Shown here one piece after another: positions 35,962 to 46,520 of a stretch of DNA of 64,000 nucleotides; positions within the stretch are counted from its first letter, which is position 1, and each line of letters begins with the position of its first letter. The translations under genes were made by a program, and so were the position numbers. Source of the DNA: Hyalella azteca (lineage: Eukaryota; Arthropoda; Malacostraca; Amphipoda; Hyalellidae); assembly GCF_000764305.2 (NCBI RefSeq), contig NW_025944746.1, positions 1-64,000 on the forward strand, written 5' to 3'. Below the pieces are notes generated by a model. It saw nothing but the letters and a program-made list of their open reading frames with translations. It was not told where the DNA came from and made no database searches.

Positions 35962-37913
35962 AAGTAGAATTACATAGTTAGCTTTGTTGCTTAATAAGCA
36001 AATCCACTGTTTTACATAGCGTTTGTTTCTAGAGTGCAGGTCAGGCTGCGCTGTTTACAGCCGCCGCATGCCTCATTTCGAGCCGCTGTCGCAACAGCTC
36101 ATCACAGGATGGCTCATGAAAATGATTACCAACAACGCCGTTACTCGCGGTACTCTGAAGATTGCAGTCTACCCTCGGTGGGGGGCTAGCTCAAAAGTTT
36201 AACCTGGTTTTCAAATGAATTAATAAGCATTTTGCCAATTATGAAAAGTATATGAAAAGTAGCTAAGAATATAGGTATGTTCATAGAAACTTAATCTGAG
36301 ACCAACGACAAAAATTGAAAAGATTACGGCGAATTGAAATTTTAACATTAAATGCGGCCTGGAGCTACATATTAAACATACCTGAATTACTACAGTATTA
36401 TTATGAATTATTACATCATTACATATTAAACATGCATGAATTAGGCTGACGATATTTTGGCTTAGCGTAGTGGGAATTATCATGGGCGTTCCAGGTGGCT
36501 GTGATCCAGGAATGGGATCATGCTCGAGATTCCTGCCTGACACGAAATGTCTGTGGAGATCAACAGGCATTGTGAAGCATTACCATAGAGGTTGTTATGC
36601 TGCGTCTCGCTACTATCCTGATCCATTATTGCGATTTGCGCGGCTATTGTCGCGCTCCATTTGCGTTCAATATTGACATGGCCGTTGAATTGCATGTAGT
36701 GTTATTTTTTCTTTTCATTTAAAATATATTTAAATGACTTGATGAAATATTACAATGAAAAACCGGTACTCACATACGAAGTCTAAATAAATACATGCTG
36801 CGCTAATGGCAGCACGAATGCCTAGTCCATCTATCGAAGTTACAACCAAAAATATTTTATTGGTTCACGGATGGAAGTGGAAACACAAAATAGTGCGTTT
36901 TGCGAAACATTCGGCCCTTTTTACATGAACTAAAATACAGTTCATGTTACATGCGATTACCAACAAATACGTCTTGGCCCTTGCTTCGATACATGAACAA
37001 GACATTTTAACTGGACATTGCAGTTATTTAGGCTATCGTACTCCAAGTGCTTAATTTTCTGACACGTCATTTCTTCAAGTAATCGATCCCAGACCTTCAT
37101 GGGCAATAAGGTATGTTGACGAGCGTGATGAACATGAACGAGCAAACCTAGGGTTATATGAGCAATAATCAGCATCTAAAGAGGGAGGAAGGTAAAAATG
37201 GTTGAAAATAAAAAAGAAATGTAGGTTAAACGAATTGTAAGTCGAAGAAAGAAATCAGAATTAAATGAAAGGAATTATAACAAGGAAGTGCTAGAATAGC
37301 ACCTCATAATATTACAATATACAAAATTGTCGAGATAATAGAAGAAATCTTTTATGACATCTTAGAAAATATTATAATGTGTTGAGTTGGGTGCAGGGCC
37401 ATTTTTATAGTATTTAAAAAAATACGCCTTGTTATTAACTACCACAGAAAATCTTATATGAATGCTGACGTTTGTAAAAGTACGGATGGCAAGAGGTATT
37501 TTAAATACGTTATTTTAAAGAAATTATTAGCAAATTTTGAAGAAATATTAGAGGTCAATATTATTATTCGCGGATCGAAACGCGGATCGAAACATCGAAA
37601 ACTATGCGGATATTGGAACTGACGTTTCACTATCACCAAACCAACAGGAATGTACAAAACTCTTTGGACATTGACCGCGATAAATCATTATTTCCCCACC
37701 CTGAGTGCAGCACAAAAATGACATGAAATCGGAGAAGAAACATTGTTTTTCTCCAAAAAAATATAAAGAATTTCAAGACGCTTTTAAATATTTCCGAAAA
37801 CCATCAAAATCAACTTCTGGTATCATTCATCTTTATTTTGACTTGCGACGAAAGTATCTCATGACTATTGTAAGCAATCAAGCTTACAATACAAATCAAC
37901 CTTTAGACAAATT
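35962..37913. repeat. End of module B3 and module C, copy 3
   Basis: The first 255 bp match the end of B3 (6470-6720). The remainder matches C from 6721 to about 8390, ending at the N at 37914. The second half of C is missing. Confidence 0.85.
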
Positions 37914-37914
37914 N

Positions 37915-38389
37915 GAGGTTGATATCGCTTTTAGTTGAGGTGTAACATTTTGACGTAAAATCTTGACGTAAAATCTAGATTTTGTGTCTACCTGACACAC
38001 AATCAATCAAAAACCTCGATCATGACGATTAAGGAGAAGAAATTATCGTCGTTAATGAGGTGTTCATTATTTCGAGCTCGACTCCAGTAAAAACCCTAAC
38101 CACCGCAAAGGAAAACTGGTACAATCAAGTACTATATCATTCAAATACGGTACAATATTCATGTATGATCTGATAAACATCATTTAAAGCGTTCACTCGA
38201 GAAATTTTCTCTGTAAAGTATAAAAGTATTTCGAGAAGGAAGGAAGAATATATATGATAAGAACCACATCAATCAAAGATATGACCTAAGAAAACCCCTC
38301 TACCCCTTTATTGCCGCCGGCTCCATTCGAGTGCGCACGCCAGCGAACCTCTCCATAAAACGATCGGCCGAGAGGCAGCGTCGCTGATG
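37915..38389. repeat. Module A fragment, copy 3, and junction to D
   Basis: Bases 37915-38240 match 18652-18980. After that, 38240-38389 has no copy elsewhere in the window that I can see. The left side is a gap mark, so the C-to-A join is not proven here. The same C-then-A order is seen without a gap at 18510. Confidence 0.75.
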
Positions 38390-41345
38390 CCGCAATATCG
38401 TGGTTCCTGATAGTAACATTACGGCCAAACGACTCAATGAGGCGATTTTAATGGCCGGATGACAGCTCGGTCGGTCTTCTGTCCTACAGGCAACCGTCGT
38501 CGAGACGCGCTGCCAGGGTCTCATTGTTGGGAGAGGTCGTTGATTACAATATATAATAAGTCGAGCATGAATAGCAAAACTGTGAGCAAGTTTAATATTC
38601 ATATAGTCAACAATAATTGATATTGGTAACCAAAGAATCAAATACATGAAAATCTTAATCGCAAAGAATCAATAAAGGGAATGTAAATAAGGAACAGAAA
38701 AGTGAACGAAGCAGATATTTAAGAGAAAGTTTAATTTTATTTGTCGTAAGAATTGGGATTGAATATGATTATTAATTGCCAATATTCAGAAAATATTAAG
38801 AAGAAATAAATTATAATTCTGAGAATAACAGCAGATTGATAAACTGAACAAGAAATGGACGCGAGTATAATGTGCATCACATAATCTAAAGAACAAATTC
38901 ATGATATAAAATTATAGATGAATATTTTTTCGCTCAACCATGGCTATCGTCATCTCAAACTCACTCGCCTTATACTAATTTCAATCACACCAAACGAGAA
39001 AATTTTTATTGTGGTTCAGAATTAAATTCGTGCGTTGGGAATTTGAACTTAGAAGTGCAGACCCTAAATGCTGCAGCTCGTTTTACAAGGCCAGCAAATT
39101 CTGACAGCTGTCATCAGACTCTTAATGGACTTTGGTATCACAGTTAAAAGTTAGTGGTAATGTGCCGGGGACGTTGTTTGACCTGCGCGAACCTCCTGCC
39201 AAGTCTGTTTGATAACGTCAGCCACGTCCACAGAAATATAACTTTTCTCCAACTTGACTGGGTTTGACGACCTTTTATGTTAGTGCACAAAATCTAAATA
39301 TATTTAAATTCTTCTTGGAACATTCATCCTTCACTCATCAATAACTTGTGTGTTGGACAATTTTCCGTTTCCCATGGAAAGAAAATAAAGAATATTCCAT
39401 TATGAAACAGGGTGACGAGATATACTTTAAGTTATTTGCCATCAATGGTACACTATGCCTTAGTAGTCCGCTGTGGCACGTGCAGCGCCACTATATCTTT
39501 GATGTAAAATGTGTGCTACGTGTCGGTGTGTAAGCGGTGAATGGCGGTGTAATGCGTCTCGACTTCTTCACTCGAAATGCCAAGCTTCAATTTCTTTGCA
39601 GTATATGGCGTACAATGGCTCGATTTAATAACTGAAAATAACCTGCCGTTTGTAAACTCTTCTTCTTTACTTGAATTATTTTTTTTTAATAATTAAATAT
39701 AATTATTTAAATACCCCCGCCATCAGCAGCAGATGCACCCGTAGGCTCGGTAATCGCCTTGATTATAAGCCCCCGCTATCAGTAGCAGACGCCAGGCGCT
39801 CCAAGTGATCGCCGGAGAATTTTTGCCCGGAACTTCTTTGCCTGGCGCGTCATAAGCGAAGCTAATTACAGGCAATTGCCGTGCACAACACTAACTGCCG
39901 CTCGCACGCCCCTACCGACGTAATCAACTAAAATATAACTCAGTACTCACTGCAGTGAGTGACAGAGAGCGCATTTTTTTGTCGACGAAAACGTTAAGTC
40001 ACAGACGGACAGACAGATAGACGGACAGACGGACGGACATGGCGAGCACAATAGCGCCTTTTGTCATAAATGAGAAAATGCCCTAAAAATGAACATGTGT
40101 GTTTCTCCAGGTAAATTTAACGATGAAATGCTTATTGTCTATTTTTAACTGGATCTACTTACTCTATTACATTGATTTCTTTTCCATATGAGATTTTTTG
40201 AAGCATTTTGCTAAAAAGGTTGCGTATACGTATACGTCCGAGACTTGGAAATTATCAACGATATAGTGAAATGTGAATTGAAAAACTTCATCGCAAGCAA
40301 TAAATGCGAGCTACCGTTTTGTATTTCAAGTATGGCATTGTAAATGGCCTTTGAATACTTTAGAACAATAATCAAACAATAGTAAAAATTTCACTCAGTT
40401 ATAAATAATATACATAAAAGCTTCCCATTTTGCTTCAGCTCGTTAAGTTCATCCTTTTTATTAGCTCCATCGGGAAGGAACGGAAGTCTGATCGCTATAT
40501 CAAACGGCGTCCACCATCAACAAAATTTAAGGCGTTGCTTACACCGATATGGTGATGCTCAGACTTATATTCATTATTCTCAACTATGGCACCATATCGT
40601 CTATAAAAGACACTATATGCAAAAGACGAAGTTCTCTTAAATAAGGCATAGGCCGCACGTAATTCAGCTCACAATTGTGGCCTCTCACGCCACGCTTCCT
40701 CCACTGCCATACGCTAGACATTATCCCGCCTCCGTCATGTTTTTGCTCCTATTTCACATATATCATTGCTACGTATCATTCATCTTTGATTCACATCATC
40801 TGCAATTGCTAAATATCATATACTATTGCTAGATATATCCAAACACTGCTACCTATCATCTACCATTGCTACATATCTTATAACAGTGCTTAAATTCGTA
40901 TCTTCTGTCATTCTTAGGTACATACCTCCTACCGTTAATAGCTGAATAATTTCAGTTAATCTACTATCATTGCCCCAAACCTCTTGCCACTGACACATAT
41001 CTTCTACCGTTTCTACTTGTTAGTTGTATCCAGAATAGAAATATCTTTAAATATAGTGCCACATTTTCCACCCTGATATAAGCCCATTTATCTTCATAAA
41101 TTCATCATAGTCCAGCATGCCCACTCCAGCTAGCCCCATTTGCCGTCGTTCGCCCCACTATGCCTTAAAAATACACACATTTTGACGTTGATCACAAGCC
41201 ACACGAGCCCTTCACCTTCCCCTCACTGAGGGAAGCAAGTCAACAATTACATGACAAGGTCAACAATTACATGACAAGGTCAACAATTACATGACAAGGT
41301 CAACAATTACATGACAAGGTCAACAATTACATGACAAGGTCAACA
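38390..41345. repeat. Module D, copy 3
   Basis: Matches 9945-13490. It lacks the 33-bp array (jump at about 39712 straight into the 56-bp unit), has the GACGGACA-type block (39950-40085), carries a fold-back insertion at about 40540-40620, and has five tandem copies of the 20-bp unit gtcaacaattacatgacaag at 41239-41338. A 115-codon minus-strand frame at 38300-38647 is not kept in copy 1. Confidence 0.85.
41239..41345. repeat. 20-bp tandem repeat, 5 copies plus partial
   Basis: Unit gtcaacaattacatgacaag starts at 41239, 41259, 41279, 41299 and 41319, then a partial unit. The homologous sites hold two units (13424) and one unit (about 30620). Confidence 0.97.
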
Positions 41346-42690
41346 TAGGCGAGACTGTTTGCAAAAAATAAGCGATCGGGTCACCGCGGCGTCGGGGAAA
41401 TGTTTGTCCAACAGCGGACGCTGCGTTGATTATTTTCTAGCAATAATACCAGCGCACGGTAAAATTTTGCCAACATAAAAATTAAGATACGAAGAAAATA
41501 CGAGTACGAGCAAAGTTGTATTAAATTGTACTACAAAGAATTGCTCCACGTTTATATCACAAAATCTTTTTTCGGGCTATGACATTATTTACTCTGTATT
41601 TTAGAATATGAACACAAACAGAGGATTGCATGGGAGATGTACTTGAATTTATCTCATAATCCACACTCGAAAACAAATGCTCCGATGCTTCCTTTCGGCA
41701 TTCATCATACACTCTCAAACCAAATTTCCAAATACATCGAAAAGAATCTGAAAAGTTTTACGTGTATTCGAGTCTCGCAAAGGGAATAACCAGCGTGACG
41801 TCTGGCATGCCGGCGCTCCAATCAAGTGCACTGAGCCGTGGAGTAGAGGAGAGGTGGAGCAGTGGAGTAGAGGAGAGGTGGAGCAGTGGAGTAGAGGAGA
41901 GGTGGAGCAGTGGAGTAGAGGAGCGTGAAGCGGTGGAGTAGAGGAGAGGTGGAGCAGTGAAGTAGAGGAGAGGTGGAGCAGTGGAGTAGAGGGGCAGTGG
42001 AGCAGTGGAGTAGAGGAGAGGTGGAGCAGTGGAGTAGAGGAGNATGTTCTGAGATATTGCAATGCGACGCGTGACTCGAGGGCTTGATAGGAATCATTTT
42101 GCAGCGAAACAATCGGTGCTCAAAAATAGACTTGATGAAAAAACCGCCAACCTTTGTCAAAAGATGTCAAATTTTCAGGCCGCGTGATCAGAATATGTAT
42201 TCTGCTGGGAAAAGTAGGCGAGTCGAGCCGGGACTCATGCGCTGGTCATGCAAATTCCTTGACTCTTCAAAAAGCTCATCGGCAAGGCGAGGGCGTACGT
42301 GAATATAAAAACCAATTTTTTTTAATAATTTGCTTATTTAATATTCTTCCGCTCTGAAAAGTAGGAAAAAGCTTATGATTATATATATTGTTTACATGCT
42401 ATTTGAAAAGTGTTATAAAACTTATTGGACAACAAATGCTCTACGGTCGGAAGAATTTACCGCGTAGGTTCATGAGCAAACGAACATCGAGCGAAATAAA
42501 TGAGGCCGCGTGAAGTGATCCTAAAGCAGAGTTTCTCTTCTGAGGTAACACGTCGACTGGAAAAATATTTCAAAATAGTCTCGGAATGACAGAAGGTTAG
42601 GAGCGATAAATTACTATCCTCTTGTTATTTTCATAGAAATAAACCTGAACATTGAGTACAGATCCCGAGTTCTCGGGAGGAACTTTTTGA
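41346..42690. repeat. Module E, copy 3, with internal gap
   Basis: Homologous to 30651-32520. The N at 42043 joins the 24-bp array directly to the word atgttctgagatattgc, skipping about 420 bp that the other copies have between these points (compare 31425-31845). The missing piece is probably an unresolved assembly gap. Confidence 0.85.
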
Positions 42691-42782
42691 CGCAATCAAC
42701 TTGTTTGCGATGCAGTGTGGCAGCCAAGCTTGATCAGTGCTTGTCTGCCTCTAACTCCATTACTGCGGTCTCAGGAAATAAA

Positions 42783-44849
42783 TTAAGTCTCCAGAGACTC
42801 GGCGCAGAATTTTCCGAACCAAACTCGGGGATTCTCACCACAAGTATTTACTTTCAAAAATATTTCTAGAATTTTCCTTCGGTCCTTGGGGATGAAGTCG
42901 AACTGCTCGATATTTTTGCGATTCCTGAGTAGAATTTGAATGAGAGTCTCCACTAAAGGAGATTTTTGTGAGGGCTTGAGAGTGGCTACGGTATCTCTGT
43001 TGTGTCGACCATCACCGCCTTACGTCAGGCCGACACTTCTTGGCCAAAACTCCATAAAGGGTAACTGGCCTAGCATCGGATGCGTCTGTCTGCACAATCT
43101 CAGCACTTAGATAGTGCTTAGCTAATGCCAGGACTTGCGTGGCACTTAGTTACTTAGCCACGGCAGCTCTCATTTTGCTGGAACATCTGACACTGTGTGG
43201 GTATGTTCTGAAACTTAGCTAAGGCTATTCCGTGATTTTTAAGAAAATTGAAACTTTGTGTGAGAGCAATGCTAAGTGTTATATTTGGTAAGGCGTAGTT
43301 ATGTATTGCATGTTAAATAATAGGTTTAAGTGACGAAATAACATAAACACTTTGAAATAAAAACATTCGTGTTAACATTTAACGTATGTTCATGATAAAT
43401 AATCAACAGATTCACCGCACCGACAATAATAACAGTGAATGAGATCCAATACCAAACAGCCAATATACTCATGCACTCCTCAAAGATGGAGCAATTGTAC
43501 AAATAATTGCTGTCAATTATAAACTATATAAATAGTATAAGTCTAAGAAGGCTGCGGGTAGGAACAATGCGATGGTATCAATCGCCCTATCGTTAAAAAG
43601 CTTGGTCATTATAGTCCCAGGAATTATAAAGTTGGTAATTCGAAAAGTTATCTTAGCGTCGAAACTTCGGTCGCAACTTCATTAGGCGGTATAGTTCCTG
43701 GATACGCTTGTTCTCCTCCACAATTCATTTATTACAAAAGAAAGCTTTAGAATTAAATGCCTATTACAGCAGATGCAATTACTGATAATGACAATGTCTA
43801 TTGTAAACTTTAACTTTAATCTTTAATATGAATGTCAGTGAGTGCAGTAACTGATAATTGCGGCAAGTTTGGTAAATTGTTGCTTTAAACGTTCACAAGA
43901 ATATCAGCGGAATCAGTAGCTTATAACTTTACGTTAATGGAAGCTGACGCACCTGATGACAGTCGCAACAAATAAATTTTCTGGGACAGCTAGAATTATC
44001 CAGCGCCTATCGCAGCTCGATCGTGGCGTAAAAGATAAAGTTACATGCTGCGTCTGCAGGCCTTGTCCGCTGAAGTCGTTAATCTGTTCTCTAACGTATG
44101 CAAAAAATCCATTTTGAGCGATGGCATTCGCTCAGATCGACACAATTAACATTTTCGCTTAGCTCGTCTAAATGAGCCTCTAAATTTCGGCCGCTGCTGT
44201 ATGGCCCGTTTATTGTACCTTGCGAATGCCACATCTCGTGAAGATTGCCGACATGGCATGTAAATTTAAGCTCACATTATATCTATTCCACGTTGCATGA
44301 GCGGCTGTTACAAAAGAACGCAAATGTTGAATTTATAACAGATTGCAGGCGCGGTGTATATTATTTATTTTATATGCCAAGTACATTACGCATTGCGAAT
44401 GTTGTTGGATTTAGGGGCGACTGCAGGCGGACAAAGACTTCTTTAACAACCAATGCTAGGCCAGGTTTGAAGGCAAATACGGTAACACGTGGGTTATTTA
44501 GATTGCTTTTTAATTCTGATGATGCAACGAAAATTTCTGTACATTGCAAAGTATACATTCTAACCCAAATAGTAGCTCATAGTGAGTTCAAGCTTCAACA
44601 CTAACCGTAAATTCTTATTCCAGCCTTGAATGTCAGAACACAGCAATTAGACTGTCCTTTGTCCAAGCTCCATTGCCACTCATGTATTTTCTTAACACTT
44701 GCGACTGCAGTAGATTTAGTAAGTTTTTCGCTAATCAGAATCTAACCCCAAAAAAAATATTGTAGACTAAGAAGACATGTGAGTAACTCACCTGCCCAGA
44801 GCAGAGCGCAGAGAAAAACAGCTGCTCGCATGATGGAAGTGTCGGACAT
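42783..44849 (-). CDS. Candidate small secreted protein gene, copy 2 (open in all exons)
   Basis: I do not recognise this protein. Seen: exon 1 (44849-44792) starts MSDTSIM and continues RAAVFLCALLWA, a short hydrophobic signal-type stretch, then GCAG followed by a GTGAGT donor (phase 1). A 44-nt exon (44088-44045) gives 15 residues and ends before GTAACT. A 66-nt exon (43089-43024; acceptor gtgcag, donor GTAAGG) encodes DARPVTLYGVLAKKCRPD among its 22 residues. The terminal exon (42947-42783; acceptor near ctcctttag) gives 54 residues with motifs NRKNIEQFDFIPKDRRK and NTCGENPRVWFGKFCAESLE, then TAA. Phases 1-0-0 agree, for a protein of 110 residues. Without the 44-nt exon, a 4-base later acceptor in the 66-nt exon also stays in frame and gives 94 residues. 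Inferred: a secreted peptide with three cysteines after the signal. An arthropod-type initiator TCAGT lies upstream (44939-44935). The minus-strand gene lies in a tandemly repeated module, so its dosage may vary. Confidence 0.45.
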
Positions 44850-45034
44850 CTTCCTTATGTCGAGGGAGACACTGCCATGAACTTGGAGAACAAGACTACG
44901 GAAACGCAACAATAATCTCAGATACGGAAACACTACTGAAACACTATCAGAAACTTGGCAGCCCGAACAATGGTGATTTTTCCGCTGACATAGTTATTAG
45001 AACTAAGGATGCACCTTCATTAATTGAGAGACCA

Positions 45035-45180
45035 GGGCCCATACTTTCAAAAAAAGTTAAGAGATCGTAAGTTCATCAGCCAATCATTGACGGCCTTTCA
45101 AGCAAAATCCACCAATCATAGACAAGAAAATAGAGCGTAAGTACTAACGTTTACTTAGCGAATTTTGAAAGTATGGCCCC
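45035..45180. mobile_element. MITE-like insertion with terminal inverted repeats
   Basis: The left end GGGCCCATACTTTCAAAA and the right end TTTTGAAAGTATGGCCCC are inverted repeats of about 17 bp with one mismatch or indel. The equivalent place in module F copy 3 (48941-48955) reads gagaccacagaactatgg with nothing in between, so this is a clean insertion of about 145 bp. Internal bases contain two ccaatcat words but no coding frame. No target duplication longer than two or three bases can be argued. I cannot assign a superfamily. Confidence 0.8.
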
Positions 45181-45265
45181 AGAACTATGGATATCTACCG
45201 TGAACTCGGATACTGGGGCTAATAGAGATCCTACCAATAACTTGGTTATCGGGACTGATATGGAC

Positions 45266-45305
45266 CTGTCTCTTATACACATCTCTAGATGTGTATAAGA
45301 GACAG
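45266..45305. other. Tn5 mosaic-end adapter junction (assembly artefact)
   Basis: CTGTCTCTTATACACATCT (45266-45284), two extra bases CT, then AGATGTGTATAAGAGACAG (45287-45305). This is the head-to-head junction of transposase mosaic ends made when mate-pair fragments are circularised. It is not genomic. The sequence left of it is the tail of module F copy 2. The sequence right of it starts inside the 24-bp minisatellite of module E, so the F-to-E join here is unproven. Confidence 0.97.
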
Positions 45306-46520
45306 GAGTAGTGGAGCAGAGGAGAGGTGGAGCAGTGGAGTAGAGGGGAGGTGGAGCAGTGGAGCAGAGGAGAGGTGGAGCCGTGGAGTAGAGGAGAGGT
45401 GGAGCAGTGGAGTAGAGGAGAAGTGGAGCAGTGGAGTAGAGGAGAGGTGGAGCACGAGCACTTCCCTCAAGCTGGAGCACTGAGTCTGTTTGATGAGCGG
45501 CGCTGGCGACGAGCCTCCAGAGTGCAGACATCTTCAAAGCGCGTCTCAGTATATGTGTACATTGCAAGAACATCCAATGTTCATTGAACCAGAGGCCAAA
45601 ATATAGTTGACACCTCCAAAAGCAGAATTCAATTTGAAATTTAACTTCCCGACCGTATTTTTTAATTCGCATACTAATATAAGCTGTCTAAGGCAGTACG
45701 CTGAATTGGACCTAAACAAAGCACCTATATTCACTGGCGTTAAACTCGTCAGGAAACAAACCCAGACAGCGCTCGACGTAACTGTAAGTCCATAACTTCG
45801 CGGTATTTGCAGCGCTAGATACGGCTTGGGAACGCAACGATCTTGTTGGGAAGTTGCTTTCTGCCTCTAAATTTTCTGAGATATTGCAATGCGACGCGCG
45901 ACTCGAGGGCTTGATAGAAATCATTTGGCAGCGAAACAATCGGTGCTCCAAAATAGACTTGATGAAAAAACCGCCAACCTTTGTCAAAAGATGTCAAATT
46001 TTCCGGCCGCGTGATCAGAATATGCATTCTGCTGGGAAAAGTGGGCGAGTCGAGCCCGGACTCATGCGTTGGCCATGCAAATTCCTTGACTTTACAAAAA
46101 GCTCAAAGGCAAGGCGAGGGCTTAGGTGAATATGCAAACCAATTTGTAATAAAAATTTAATTAGTTAATATTCTTCCGCTCTGAAAAGTCTGGAAAGCGT
46201 ACGATGTTATATAATGTCTACATGTTATTTAAAAATTGTTATAAAACTTATTGGGCAACAATTGCTGTACGGTCGGAAGAATCGACCGCGTAGTTTCATG
46301 AGTAAAAGAACATCGAGCGAAATAAATAAGGCCGCGTGAACTGATCCTAACGCAGAATGTCGCTTCTGAGGTAACACGTCGACTGGAAAAATATTTCAAA
46401 ATAATCTCAGAATGACAGAAGGTTAGATATGAATAAAGGTAAATTACTATCCTCTTATTTGTTTCATGAAAATAATCCTGAACATCGAGTACATATCCCG
46501 AGTTCTCGGGAAGAATTTTT
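45306..46520. repeat. Module E, copy 4
   Basis: Starts within the 24-bp minisatellite (about six units, 45306-45454) directly after the adapter junction, then follows 31425-32520 closely and runs without a break into F copy 3. Long minus-strand frames here partly read through the adapter and are artefacts. Confidence 0.85.

Larger units (their letters stand above)
42691..45265. repeat. Module F, copy 2
   Basis: Continuous with E copy 3. The 599 bp at 44372-44970 look identical, base for base, to 34328-34926, while the rest of the module differs by several percent. Contains the best-preserved copy of the candidate secreted-protein gene and a MITE-like insertion. It ends at a transposase adapter junction. 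Confidence 0.85.

Noticed and set aside
45151..45672. A 173-codon minus-strand frame
   Set aside because: It reads through the transposase adapter junction at 45266-45305 (the SYTHLEMCIRDR part is translated adapter) and through the minisatellite.
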